Assembly (NCBI GenBank): GCA_041552135.1 | Contig: JBFELL010000034.1 | Location: 1-20,724 of the forward strand | Source: SZUA-186 sp041552135 | GTDB lineage: Bacteria > Pseudomonadota > Gammaproteobacteria > UBA9214 | Direction: 5' to 3' | Length of the DNA: 20,724 bases | In this document: in pieces, positions 6,629 through 14,967 of the stretch | Numbering within the stretch: position 1 is the first letter of the stretch | Layout: every line of letters begins with the position of its first letter | The notes under the pieces: generated by a model | The model's database searches: none | Told to the model about the DNA's origin: nothing | The model's input: the letters and a program-made list of their open reading frames with translations, nothing else | Position numbers and translations under genes: made by a program

Positions 6629-6637
6629 ACCATAGCA
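6629..6637 (-). promoter_or_regulatory. possible extended -10 for the minus-strand gene at 6577
   Basis: TGCTATGGT on the minus strand has a TGn extension and four matches to TATAAT, about 52 bases before the start codon. No -35 element is visible. Confidence 0.22.
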
Positions 6638-6675
6638 CAGGCGGCAGCGCCATGGCACCACCGGTTGTGCCAGAC

Positions 6676-6734
6676 CCCCTGCGGAATGCGGGATTCTGAA
6701 ATTCCACCTGTCTTCGCATTCAGGGCCGCAGGGG
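6676..6734. repeat. large imperfect palindrome in the divergent intergenic region
   Basis: CCCCTGCGG (6676-6684) and CCGCAGGGG (6726-6734) are perfect complements, and just inside them GAATGCG (6684-6690) pairs with CGCATTC (6715-6721). The 59-base structure sits between the divergent gene at 6577 and the cluster beginning at 6787. It may be a repeat element or a regulatory structure. Confidence 0.55.
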
Positions 6735-6747
6735 CACACGATCGGGA

Positions 6748-6777
6748 TTGGGGGGGGAGGTGCTGTGGAGCTATACT
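6748..6777 (+). promoter_or_regulatory. possible promoter of the nine-gene cluster with a G8 tract
   Basis: TATACT (6772-6777) is a good -10 match. The best -35 candidate, TTGGGG at 6748-6753 with 18-base spacing, runs into a tract of eight G (6750-6757). A start site near 6784 would leave almost no leader before the ATG at 6787, so translation would be leaderless or nearly so. Weak call because the -35 is poor. Confidence 0.3.
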
Positions 6778-6786
6778 CTTGATTAT

Positions 6787-7623
6787 ATGAATATACGTTT
6801 GCCAGCCGGGATCCGGGAGCGCATCCGCAGGGGATGCGTGCCTGCAGGCGCCGCCATTGTGCTGGTGCTGCCGGTCTTTGGCAGTGCGTCGCCGGTAGAC
6901 CAGCAGGTCCTGGTCGAGCAATTGCGCACGGACTATGCCGCCATGGTCAGTGCCGAACAAGAATACCGTGCCCAGCGCGAGCGCGGCGCCCTGAATGCGC
7001 GGGAGGCGGACGAGTACGCGGCCTATGTCGCGCGGCTCTACCGGCGTGTGGCCGAGGATTGTCGCTCGGTACAGCAAGCCGGTATCCGTCTGCCGCGTGA
7101 TGTTGTCTGTCCGACCCTGGTCGCCATGCCCATGCCGGCGGGCATCGATCCCTCCACCGAACAGACCCGCGGAGAAAAGACCGGTGTGCTGGATGCCGAG
7201 CTGATGGCCGGGCTGGGCGAGTTCGACGAGATGCTGCTGCGCGAGCAGGAACGGGTCAAGGCGTCGGCGCCGCGAACGGATGCCGGAGCTGGCGGCGGGG
7301 GCGGCGGTGTGTCGGGCGCTGAGGGTGATGGCGATGGCGATGGCGGCTCCGGAAATGCCGGGGAAGGCATGCAGGCCGGTGGCGAGGAGACCGGTGCGCA
7401 GGCGGCAGGCGGCGGTGCGGCGGGGGGTGGCGGAGGTGCCGCGCCCCCTGGCTCGTGGAACCAGCCTGGCGGCAGTGGCGGCCAGCCGCAAGACATACCC
7501 GATGGCAGTGATGACGATGTCGTTGCGCGGCAGTTGCGCGAGGCGGCCGAGAAGGAGACCGACCCGGAGTTGAAGGAGAAACTCTGGGAAGAGTATCGCA
7601 AGTACAAGCAGGGGACGCGCTAG
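6787..7623 (+). CDS. exported Gly-rich protein, first gene of the VWA/proton-channel cluster
   Basis: The 278-residue protein begins with a basic segment and hydrophobic stretch (residues 1-34, GAAIVLVLPVFGSA), read as a signal peptide. Residues 35-110 are helical (VDQQVLVEQLRTDYAAMVSAEQ) with Cys92 and Cys108. Residues 165-235 are a Gly/Ala/Asp low-complexity linker, and the end is a charged helix, DVVARQLREAAEKETDPELK, followed by LWEEYRKYK. I do not recognise the family. The ATG at 6787 is preferred over an in-frame TTG at 6748 because the latter reads through the G tract and spoils the signal peptide; there is no strong ribosome binding site at normal distance. It precedes the lipoprotein gene by 17 bases and is probably cotranscribed. 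Confidence 0.72.
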   Translation: MNIRLPAGIRERIRRGCVPAGAAIVLVLPVFGSASPVDQQVLVEQLRTDYAAMVSAEQEYRAQRERGALNAREADEYAAYVARLYRRVAEDCRSVQQAGIRLPRDVVCPTLVAMPMPAGIDPSTEQTRGEKTGVLDAELMAGLGEFDEMLLREQERVKASAPRTDAGAGGGGGGVSGAEGDGDGDGGSGNAGEGMQAGGEETGAQAAGGGAAGGGGGAAPPGSWNQPGGSGGQPQDIPDGSDDDVVARQLREAAEKETDPELKEKLWEEYRKYKQGTR

Positions 7624-7640
7624 GCGCGGGATTCGAGGCC

Positions 7641-8849
7641 ATGTCACTACAGTTGAAGTCATTCACCGCCTTGCTGCTCGCCAGCCTGCTGTTGCTCTCG
7701 GGCTGCAGCGCGGTCGGCCTGAGGCAAAATGTCGATGGGGTGGTGCCGCTGGACAAGGCCGTTGCGGAAATCCCCGATGATCAGCTGCTGGATGTGTGGA
7801 TTGAGCTGTTCGATCCCGGTGAGCTGCCAAGGGACCCGGACGATGCCCTGGGGCTGTCGATGGATATTCGCGATGCCGAGGCGCGCTACGTCCCGCAGCA
7901 CCTGCGCAACACCATGGAGACAACCGGCTACTGGGGGGGCGTGCGGGTCGTGCCGCAGGACACCGAGGGTGCGGAGGTGCTGGTGAAAGGCAGGATACTG
8001 AACTCGGACGGTCTTCGCCTGTCGCTGAATATCGTGGCGCTGGATGCCACCGGTACCCGGTGGTTCGAGCGTTCCTATAGCTCGGAGATTTCCTACCTGG
8101 CTTATCAGAACAGTCGCCAGACGCGCCGGGAGCCGTTCCAGCCGATCTACAACCGCATCGCCAACGACCTTGCGCAGCACCGCAGCCAGCTGCAGGCCGA
8201 AGACGCGCGGACCATTCGCCAGACCGCCGAGCTGCGGTTTGCAGCGGATCTCGCGCCCGATGCCTTCAGTGACTACCTGGAGGAGGACGCGCGGCAGCGC
8301 TACGAGATCACCCGGCTGCCTGCCGGTGATGACCCGATGCTGGGGCGGGTGCAGGCGATTCGCGACCGTGATTTCCTGCTGATCGATACGCTGAACGGCC
8401 ACTTCGACAATTTCTATCGAGACATGCAACAGCCCTACGAAGACTGGCGCCGCACCCGCAGCGAGGAGGCGCAGGCACTGGAGGAGATCCGCCGCGAGGC
8501 CAATACGCGCAAATTGCTGGGATTTGCCGCCATTATCGGTGCGGTGGCCCTGGAGGCCACCGGCAACACCAATGGCTACACCACGTCGGTGCTGCGCGAC
8601 GCGATGCTGGTTGGCGGTGCCTACGCGGTCAAGTCCGGTTTCGACAAGGCATCGGAAACCGAGATCCACAGCGCTGCCATCGAGGAACTGGACGATTCGT
8701 TCTCCGCCGAGGCGCGGCCCATGGTCGTCGACGTGGAGGGCGAGACGCACGAACTCACCGGCTCCGCCGAGGTGCAGTACACCAAGTGGCGCGCGCTGCT
8801 GAAACGGATCTATTCGGCCGAAACCGGTTTGCCCGGGGCTGTTAACTGA
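7641..8849 (+). CDS. outer-membrane lipoprotein of unknown function
   Basis: The 402-residue protein has a lipoprotein signal peptide with lipobox LSGC and Cys22 as the lipidation site; Ser23 after it predicts sorting to the outer membrane. The mature protein is mixed alpha/beta. Residues 70-160 hold strands such as GGVRVVPQDTEGAEVLVKGRIL and LRLSLNIVALDATGTRWFER, resembling periplasmic lipoproteins that assess metabolic or envelope assembly. A helical section around 255-290 is followed by a hydrophobic Gly/Ala-rich patch (LLGFAAIIGAVALEATGN, about 293-310). No enzyme motif is visible. GAGG lies close to the ATG; six bases separate the stop from the next gene, so cotranslation is likely. Probably the outer-membrane part of the cluster's complex. 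Confidence 0.75.
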   Translation: MSLQLKSFTALLLASLLLLSGCSAVGLRQNVDGVVPLDKAVAEIPDDQLLDVWIELFDPGELPRDPDDALGLSMDIRDAEARYVPQHLRNTMETTGYWGGVRVVPQDTEGAEVLVKGRILNSDGLRLSLNIVALDATGTRWFERSYSSEISYLAYQNSRQTRREPFQPIYNRIANDLAQHRSQLQAEDARTIRQTAELRFAADLAPDAFSDYLEEDARQRYEITRLPAGDDPMLGRVQAIRDRDFLLIDTLNGHFDNFYRDMQQPYEDWRRTRSEEAQALEEIRREANTRKLLGFAAIIGAVALEATGNTNGYTTSVLRDAMLVGGAYAVKSGFDKASETEIHSAAIEELDDSFSAEARPMVVDVEGETHELTGSAEVQYTKWRALLKRIYSAETGLPGAVN

Positions 8850-8855
8850 AGCTGC

Positions 8856-10337
8856 ATGGATTCCGGCAAGCGATCCCCGGGCCCTCCGAAGCATCCCGAA
8901 TTCACTCCCCCCGGACAATTGCCCGGTCTGGAACCGGACGACGGCAATGGCCTGCGCTGGACCATGCTGCTGCTGGGCGCAGGGCTTGTGCTGGGTCTGC
9001 TGGTGGTGTTCGTTCTCCCCGGCCTTGTTGACCGGCAGGCTGCCGTCCCGATGTCCTCAACCCCGACCGTGCCGGAGTTTGCGCCAGCGCCCGCGCCAGC
9101 CGATGAATCCGCCGATGCCCGTGCCGGCGCCGAACAGTCCCTGCAGGCCTACCTGGAGCTGCGTGCGCGACTGGAACTCGATAACGTCAGTGCCTGGGGC
9201 GAGCCGGAGTGGGGCCGCAGTGCGGCACTGGCCGATGATGGCGACCGGCAGTTCTCGCAGCGCCGCTTCCGGCCGGCGGCCAACGCCTATGGCGGGGCCC
9301 TGGCGCTGCTGCAGGAACTGGCAAACGGCATGGCGCAGCGGTTCGAGACGGCCATGGCAGAGGGCACGCAGGCGCTGGATGCCGATGACAGCGACACCGC
9401 GATTGCCCGTTTCGAACTGGCCCTGGCCATACGCAACGAGGATGCAGCCGCGCTGCAGGGGCTGGAACGCGCCCGGCGCCGGCCTGACGTGCTGGATTTC
9501 ATGCGGCTGGGCGGGCAGGCAGAAGGCAACGGTGATCTTGCCGCGGCCCGAGCTGCCTTCACGCAGGCCGTTGAACTGGACAGCGAATACCGGCCGGCCG
9601 TGACGGCTCTGGAGCGCGTAAACACGCGTCTTGCTGATCTGGGCTATCGCGATGCCATGACACGCGCCCTGGCCGCACTGGACAATGGCCGGCTGAGCGA
9701 GGCGGGCAGGGCCCTGCAGGAGGCCGGCGGGTACAGGCCGGATGATATCGCCGTCAGGGATGCCCGCCGGCGCCTTGCCGTGGCGCGTCAGCAGTCCCGC
9801 CTGGCCGGTCTGCGCCGCCAGGCGGATACGCGGGTGCATGCCGAGGACTGGCCGGCTGCGGTCTCGATCTACCGCCAGGCCCTCAGGGTGGACCCCGATG
9901 CCGGTTTTGCCACTGACGGCCTGGCGCTGGCACAGGCGCGCGCCAGACTGCATGAGCAGATCGATCACTATCTCGACAAGCCATCCAGGCTGTACTCGGA
10001 TGAACCGCTGGCGAATGCGGGACAGCTGCTGGAGGCCGCCGCTACCGCGCCGCAGGACGAGCCGGTCCTCGCGGACAAGATCGCACGGCTGCGGCGGCTG
10101 GTCACGGAGGCCGGCACACCACTGCCGGTCCGTCTGCGTTCGGACGGCAAGACCGAGGTGGTGATCTATCACGTAGGCCGCCTGGGTCAGTTCGACAGCC
10201 ACAGCATGCAGCTGCGTCCGGGCGACTACACGGTGGTCGGCACCCGCCGCGGTTACCGCGATGTGCGCAAGACCCTGAGTGTGCGTCCCGGAAAACCCGG
10301 CACGGCGCTGGTCATTCGTTGCGAGGAGCCGGTATGA
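8856..10337 (+). CDS. membrane-anchored TPR protein with PEGA-like C-terminal domain
   Basis: The 493-residue protein has a short Pro-rich cytoplasmic start, one membrane helix at about 34-57 (WTMLLLGAGLVLGLLVVFVL), and a Pro/Ala linker. Tetratricopeptide-like helix pairs lie at about 123-156, 165-198 (ALDADDSDTAIARFELALAI), 217-250 (GNGDLAAARAAFTQAVELD) and 322-350 (EDWPAAVSIYRQALRVDPD). Residues 421-490 form a PEGA-like beta domain (MQLRPGDYTVVGTRRGYRDVRKTLSV). TPR and PEGA domains are protein-binding modules; both would be periplasmic. It overlaps the next gene by ATGA, so the two are translationally coupled. The domain calls are solid; the partner is not known. Confidence 0.82.
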   Translation: MDSGKRSPGPPKHPEFTPPGQLPGLEPDDGNGLRWTMLLLGAGLVLGLLVVFVLPGLVDRQAAVPMSSTPTVPEFAPAPAPADESADARAGAEQSLQAYLELRARLELDNVSAWGEPEWGRSAALADDGDRQFSQRRFRPAANAYGGALALLQELANGMAQRFETAMAEGTQALDADDSDTAIARFELALAIRNEDAAALQGLERARRRPDVLDFMRLGGQAEGNGDLAAARAAFTQAVELDSEYRPAVTALERVNTRLADLGYRDAMTRALAALDNGRLSEAGRALQEAGGYRPDDIAVRDARRRLAVARQQSRLAGLRRQADTRVHAEDWPAAVSIYRQALRVDPDAGFATDGLALAQARARLHEQIDHYLDKPSRLYSDEPLANAGQLLEAAATAPQDEPVLADKIARLRRLVTEAGTPLPVRLRSDGKTEVVIYHVGRLGQFDSHSMQLRPGDYTVVGTRRGYRDVRKTLSVRPGKPGTALVIRCEEPV

Positions 10338-12739
10338 GCCGCGTGTATTACGTGCGGGATGCGCGTGGTGAACGGGAACTGACCGAGGCCGATATGCCAC
10401 TGGCCGTCGGCGGTGAAGGCCGTGGCGATGTGGTGATCACCGGTGCCGGTCATGACGCGGTACTTGCCTACATAGCCCTGTCGGAGGGGCATGCCTATAT
10501 CCAGCCGGGGGAAGATGCCGGGGAGCTGTACCACAACCACGAGCGCTTCATGGAATCGCGCTGGCTCAAGTCAGGCGACCATATACAGGCCGGGGAGAGC
10601 GTGCTGCACTGGATGGTGCAGGGTGACCAGGTGGTCATCAGTGTCCAGCGTCATGTGTCACCCAGGGACACGGCCCCGCCACTGCAGCCACCACCTGTCT
10701 CGCCGCCCGCAAGCCGGCCACTGCCGGTTGTCGACAATGCCGCCAGCTCCGGCCGGAAACGTGGCAGGGCGGTCCGGGGCCTGGCGGTCCTGTTCCTGCT
10801 GCTGGTGCTGGGCGCTGTCTTTGTGCTGGTGGCCGCGCCCGTGGCCGTGTCCATTTCGCCACACCCGCAGTCGCAGTCATTGCAGGGTTTCCCGCCGCCC
10901 GTCACCATCGGCAAGCGGCAGATGGTGTTGCCGGGCCGTTATACCGTCCGGGCGTTGCGTGAGGGCTACCGGCCTCTGGAGGAGGCGATTGTCGTCACGC
11001 GTGACGGCTTCCAGGAATTTGTCTTCGAGCTGCAGGAATTACCCGGGCGCGTCGGCATCACCGTGACACCCGCGGTGCCATTTCGCCTGTTCACGGGCGA
11101 GCAGGAGCTGGCCGTTGACCCGGCAGGCACCGCCGAAATCGACAGGGGCCGGCATCGGTTGCGCGTCGTGACCGAACGTTACCTTCCGGCCGGACTGGCG
11201 CTTGAAGTCGAGGGGTTCGGCAGATTGCAGTCCGTGGAATTTGCCCTGCAGCCGGGCTGGGCCGATCTCCGGCTTGCCAGCATCCCGGCCGGCGCCGAAG
11301 TCAGGATTGATGATGCCCTGGTCGGCGTGACGCCGCTGGAAACGGAAATCCTGCACGGATCGCGGAGCGTTACCCTGTCACTGGAGCGTTACAAGCCGGC
11401 CAGTCTGCAACTGGACGTCGAGGCCGGTACGGTGCTGGAACCGGATGCCATCGCGCTGGAACCGGCGGACGGCCAGCTGGTGCTGGGCAGTCAGCCGGCG
11501 GGCGCAACGATCAGCGTCGACGGCGAGTTTCGCGGCACCACACCGGCGACCCTGATGCTGGCATCCGGGACGGAGCACCGCTTGCGGCTGAGCAAGCCAG
11601 GCTATGAGATATTCAGCAAGGCCGTCACACTGGAGCCGGATGCGATCGATGAACTGGCGGTCAGCCTGATGCCGCAGTACGGTGTGGTCTTTCTCGCGAC
11701 CCGCCCGGCGGATGCCAGCCTGCAAATTGACGGCAAGCCGGCCGGCAAGGCGACACAGCGCCTGCGACTGACCACCCGCTCGCATACCCTGGAAGTGAGC
11801 AAGCCCGGCTATACCACGCGCCGGCTAACGGTCACGCCGCGTGCCGGGGGCAGCCAGAATGTGGATATCGAACTAAAGACGGTTGCCGAGTCCCGGGCGG
11901 CGGCGACGCCGGCCACGCTGACAACGAAGGGCGGCCAGGCGCTGAGGCTGGTAAGGCCGGGCGGCAGTTTCAGGATGGGCGCATCGCGCCGCGAGGCCGG
12001 CCGGCGCGCCAACGAGAGTGCGCGGCTGGTACAGCTGACCCGTGCGTTCTACCTCGGCACCAACGAGGTGACCAACGGCGAGTTCCGGCGCTTCAGGGCA
12101 TCGCACAGTACGGGCAGTGCCGAGGGTGCCGGTCTCAACGCCGACGACCAGCCGGTTGCCGATGTCAGCTGGGACGACGCCGCGCGCTACTGCAACTGGC
12201 TCAGCCGCAAGGAAGGGCTGCCCGAGGCCTATCGCGAGGCCGGCGGGCACCTGCAGGCGGTCTCGCCCATGACGAGCGGCTACCGACTGCCGACCGAGGC
12301 CGAGTGGAGTTACGTGGCCCGCGTGCTTGGCCGCCAGGACCCGTCGCGCTATCCCTGGACCGGCAGTTACCCGCCAACCTCCCTGGCGGGCAACTTTGCC
12401 GATGCGCAGATCGCCGATACACTCGCCCACGTCGTCCCGGGTTATGATGACAGCTATCGGGGTTCGGCCCCGGTCGGGCGGTTCGCGGCGCGACCGGCCG
12501 GCTTTTACGACCTTGGGGGCAATGTGGCGGAGTGGATGCACGACTACTATGCCGTCTACCCTGGTATGGCCGGGCAGCTGGCAAGCGACCCGTCGGGCCC
12601 CGCCAGTGGTGATCACCACGTGGTACGCGGGTCGAGCTGGCGCAACGGCAGCATCTCCGAGTTGCGCCTGAGCTACCGTGACTACAGCCGCGGGCCACGC
12701 CCGGACCTGGGATTCAGGATTGCGCGCTACGCGGAGTGA
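10334..12739 (+). CDS. FHA-like / transmembrane / PEGA-repeat / FGE-like fusion protein
   Basis: This 801-residue protein has an FHA-like beta domain at about 1-105 (GGEGRGDVVI, AYIALSEGHAYIQP, LKSGDHIQAGESVLHW) but lacks the classical SxxH phosphothreonine site. A Pro-rich linker and basic patch precede one membrane helix (149-168). Then come about five PEGA repeats (about 169-233, 239-304, 308-377, 379-446, 449-516), with hallmarks such as SIPAGAEVRIDDALVGVTPL and SKPGYTTRRLTV. Residues 535-800 are a formylglycine-generating-enzyme/SUMF1 domain (GGSFRMGA, YRLPTEAEW, DLGGNVAEW, VRGSSW, GFRIAR). The only Cys in this domain is Cys620, and the catalytic cysteine pair near the C-terminus is absent, so a binding role is likelier than catalysis. 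Start set by the ATGA overlap with the TPR gene; the periplasm would hold the PEGA and FGE parts. Confidence 0.85.
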   Translation: MSRVYYVRDARGERELTEADMPLAVGGEGRGDVVITGAGHDAVLAYIALSEGHAYIQPGEDAGELYHNHERFMESRWLKSGDHIQAGESVLHWMVQGDQVVISVQRHVSPRDTAPPLQPPPVSPPASRPLPVVDNAASSGRKRGRAVRGLAVLFLLLVLGAVFVLVAAPVAVSISPHPQSQSLQGFPPPVTIGKRQMVLPGRYTVRALREGYRPLEEAIVVTRDGFQEFVFELQELPGRVGITVTPAVPFRLFTGEQELAVDPAGTAEIDRGRHRLRVVTERYLPAGLALEVEGFGRLQSVEFALQPGWADLRLASIPAGAEVRIDDALVGVTPLETEILHGSRSVTLSLERYKPASLQLDVEAGTVLEPDAIALEPADGQLVLGSQPAGATISVDGEFRGTTPATLMLASGTEHRLRLSKPGYEIFSKAVTLEPDAIDELAVSLMPQYGVVFLATRPADASLQIDGKPAGKATQRLRLTTRSHTLEVSKPGYTTRRLTVTPRAGGSQNVDIELKTVAESRAAATPATLTTKGGQALRLVRPGGSFRMGASRREAGRRANESARLVQLTRAFYLGTNEVTNGEFRRFRASHSTGSAEGAGLNADDQPVADVSWDDAARYCNWLSRKEGLPEAYREAGGHLQAVSPMTSGYRLPTEAEWSYVARVLGRQDPSRYPWTGSYPPTSLAGNFADAQIADTLAHVVPGYDDSYRGSAPVGRFAARPAGFYDLGGNVAEWMHDYYAVYPGMAGQLASDPSGPASGDHHVVRGSSWRNGSISELRLSYRDYSRGPRPDLGFRIARYAE

Positions 12740-12752
12740 GGCAGGACGTCAA

Positions 12753-12980
12753 ATGAAAAAACCGCTACGGGTCATGTGGCTTGCTCTCGTGCTTGCCGTT
12801 GCGCCAGCGCATGCCGAACCGCCTGCGGGCGAGAGCACCAGGCCCGCGGCGGGCAGGGCGGATACGCCACGGCCGCCACCTGCCCGCAGTAAAAAGACGC
12901 CCGGGAAACCGGCCGGTTCGTTTACCCCGTCGGAGAAGGTCGGCGCCGACAGCGCCGTGTCTTTCCCGGTTGATATCTAG
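12753..12980 (+). CDS. small exported Pro/Lys-rich protein
   Basis: The 75-residue protein has a signal peptide (1-21, ending AHA before EPP), a Pro/Arg/Lys-rich disordered middle and a distinct C-terminal tail SFTPSEKVGADSAVSFPVDI. The tail is the only part likely to be conserved and could dock on a partner. It starts 13 bases after the FHA/PEGA/FGE gene, with AGGA at about 9 bases before ATG, and ends 23 bases before the proton-channel gene. The position suggests an accessory subunit of the channel complex. I cannot name a family. Confidence 0.7.
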   Translation: MKKPLRVMWLALVLAVAPAHAEPPAGESTRPAAGRADTPRPPPARSKKTPGKPAGSFTPSEKVGADSAVSFPVDI

Positions 12981-13003
12981 ATTACTGCAGGATCCAGCCC
13001 ATC

Positions 13004-13798
13004 ATGAAACGTAGCTTTCCCTCGGAACTCGTCTTCCAGGTCTTCTCCCTGCTGATCGCCTTTATCCTCGTGCACGCGATCTATGTCACGCTGATCCGCC
13101 CGCAGGCCAGTGCCTTTATCGAGCAGGAGGCCGCGAATATGCAGGCCGATCCCGGCTACGTGCAGCAGCGCTCGTTCTGGGTGGTCATCAAGGACTACGA
13201 ACAGGAGACCTGCTTTGTCCTGATGCTGTGGGCGATCGCCATCCTGGGCTACAAGGGCAAGGCGGCCTTCAGCCAGCAGAAGCTGCTTGACCAGGACCTG
13301 CTGCGCCTGCCGGAAAACCTGCCGATCGGGCCGGAGGACACGCGGGAGCTGGTCGAGCGCATCACCTCGCTGCCGCGGCGGCTGCAGCAGTACCTGCTGC
13401 CGCGCGCGCTGTTGACCTCAATCGAGCGTTTCGGTGCAACGCGCAATGTGCAGAACGTCTCGACAGCGGCACGCGATGTCTGCGATTCGGAAGGCGAACG
13501 GCTGGAGTCCGAGTTGTCGATCATCCGCTACATCGCCTGGGCCATTCCGTCGGTCGGCTTCATCGGTACCGTTCGCGGTATCGGCGATGCGCTGGGGCAG
13601 GCGCACCGTGCCGTGGAGGGTGACATCACGGGTGTGACCTCCAGTCTCGGCGTGGCCTTCAACTCGACGTTTATCGCGCTGGTGATTTCCATCGTGCTGA
13701 TGTTTTTCATTCACCAGCTGCAGCTGATGCAGGAGCGCCTGGTGCTGGATTGCGAACGCTATGTCGACCACTGGCTGGTGCGGCGGCTGAAGTCATGA
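13004..13798 (+). CDS. MotA/TolQ/ExbB-family proton channel subunit
   Basis: The 264-residue protein has membrane helices at about 8-30, 66-83, 172-197 and 213-238, the four-helix layout of MotA, with a cytoplasmic domain between the second and third. The third helix shows the family motif AIPSVGFIGTVRGIGDAL (180-197) with conserved Pro182, and the fourth shows TSSLGVAFNSTFIAL (212-226). Family members form pentamers around a dimer of a single-span partner (MotB, TolR, ExbD) and let protons through to drive movement or force. No MotB, TolR or ExbD gene is present; the two VWA proteins encoded next are the obvious partner candidates. AGGA lies about 13 bases before the ATG. Confidence 0.9.
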   Translation: MKRSFPSELVFQVFSLLIAFILVHAIYVTLIRPQASAFIEQEAANMQADPGYVQQRSFWVVIKDYEQETCFVLMLWAIAILGYKGKAAFSQQKLLDQDLLRLPENLPIGPEDTRELVERITSLPRRLQQYLLPRALLTSIERFGATRNVQNVSTAARDVCDSEGERLESELSIIRYIAWAIPSVGFIGTVRGIGDALGQAHRAVEGDITGVTSSLGVAFNSTFIALVISIVLMFFIHQLQLMQERLVLDCERYVDHWLVRRLKS

Positions 13799-13838
13799 GT
13801 GCCGTTGTCCGGGTAGCACGGTTTCTGATGTACGCACC

Positions 13839-14930
13839 ATGAAACGCCGCTCCGTCTCGCCGTTCTCGCTGTCCTTTCTCGATATCATGTTCTGCGGCTT
13901 CGGGGCTGTGGTGCTGCTGGTCCTGATCCTCAATACCGACACCGTGCGGGCGCGTAACGAGACCTTTGCCGACCTGCGCTCCGAGGTGGTGCGCCTGGAG
14001 CAGGAGGTCATCGTCGGCGACGAGAACCTGGTGCAGGCGCGCAACAGCCTGGATACCGCTACCGACGAACTGGTCAGGACCGAGGGCGAGAGCGAGCGGA
14101 TCATACAGACCATCAGGTCGCTGGAACTCGAGATTGCCCGCATGGAGCGCGAGACGCTGGCCAGTCGCGAGGACATCAACCGCCTGTCGTCAGACCTGAA
14201 GAGCCTGGACAGCGAACACAAGCGCCTGGGGGCGGAGGCGCCTGGCGAGCGGGATGCGGGTGACAAGGTGCGTGAGTTCAGGGGCGAGGGCGACAGGCAG
14301 TACCTGACCGGCCTCAAGATGGGTGGCAAGCGCATCCTGGTGCTGGTGGATACCTCGGCCAGCATGCTGGATGAAACCATCATCAACGTCATCCGGCGGC
14401 GTAATATGGACGAGGCCAGCCGTCGCAGTGCACCGAAGTGGAAACGCGCACTGGCTACCGCGGACTGGCTTGTCAGCAACCTGCCGCGAAGTTCACAGTT
14501 CCAGCTATACACGTTCAACACCCGCGCCGGCGCGGCCATGGCCGGAACCGACGGGCGCTGGCTGAAGGCATCCAGTCGCCAGGATGTCGACGGCGCCCTG
14601 GGCGGCCTGTACCAGAGCGTGCCGGGTGACGGCACCAGCCTGCACCATGCCTTCACGGTCGCAGGCAAGCTGTCACCCCGGCCGGACAATATCATCCTGG
14701 TGACGGACGGGCTGCCGACGCAGGGCAGCAGCACGCCCTCCGGTACGACGGTCAGCGCCGAGGCGCGGCTGAGGCATTTTGAACGGGCGGCACGTATCGT
14801 GCCTTCCGGAGTGCCGGTGAATACCATTCTGCTGCCAATGGAAGGCGATGCCTGGGCGGCGGCGGCGTTCTGGAAGCTCGCCGTGCAGAGCCGGGGCTCC
14901 TTCATGACACCGGCGCGTGACTGGCCATGA
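13839..14930 (+). CDS. VWA-domain protein with stator-like N-terminal helix (first of pair)
   Basis: The 363-residue protein starts with a basic cytoplasmic tip (MKRRS), then a single helix at about 10-32 containing SFLDIMFCGFGAVVLL with Asp15 near its start, as MotB/TolR/ExbD carry their proton-binding Asp. Residues 40-132 are a coiled coil. Residues 163-360 are a von Willebrand factor A domain with an intact MIDAS: DTSAS (171-175), Thr266 in GDGTSLHH and Asp290 in LVTDG. The domain would lie in the periplasm and bind a ligand through a divalent metal. The gene is 40 bases after the channel gene and has no clear Shine-Dalgarno sequence. It is paralogous to the gene at 15066. Confidence 0.87.
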   Translation: MKRRSVSPFSLSFLDIMFCGFGAVVLLVLILNTDTVRARNETFADLRSEVVRLEQEVIVGDENLVQARNSLDTATDELVRTEGESERIIQTIRSLELEIARMERETLASREDINRLSSDLKSLDSEHKRLGAEAPGERDAGDKVREFRGEGDRQYLTGLKMGGKRILVLVDTSASMLDETIINVIRRRNMDEASRRSAPKWKRALATADWLVSNLPRSSQFQLYTFNTRAGAAMAGTDGRWLKASSRQDVDGALGGLYQSVPGDGTSLHHAFTVAGKLSPRPDNIILVTDGLPTQGSSTPSGTTVSAEARLRHFERAARIVPSGVPVNTILLPMEGDAWAAAAFWKLAVQSRGSFMTPARDWP

Positions 14931-14967
14931 TGAAACAATGAGAACCAGGCGAAAATATCACCCGGCT

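Noticed and set aside
6592..7662. Minus-strand open frame of 356 codons antisense to the Gly-rich gene
   Set aside because: Starts within the next gene, has Arg/Ala-rich composition typical of antisense frames in GC-rich DNA, and overlaps the divergent promoter region.
7659..8918. Minus-strand open frame of 419 codons antisense to the lipoprotein gene
   Set aside because: The plus strand has a lipobox and operon context; the antisense product shows no family features.
9057..10400. Minus-strand open frame of 447 codons antisense to the TPR gene
   Set aside because: No ribosome binding site or recognisable domain, and the plus strand carries a clear TPR/PEGA protein with coupled neighbours.
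12100..12739. FGE-like domain considered as an active sulfatase-maturing enzyme
   Set aside because: No sulfatase gene is near, and the C-terminal catalytic cysteine pair is absent.
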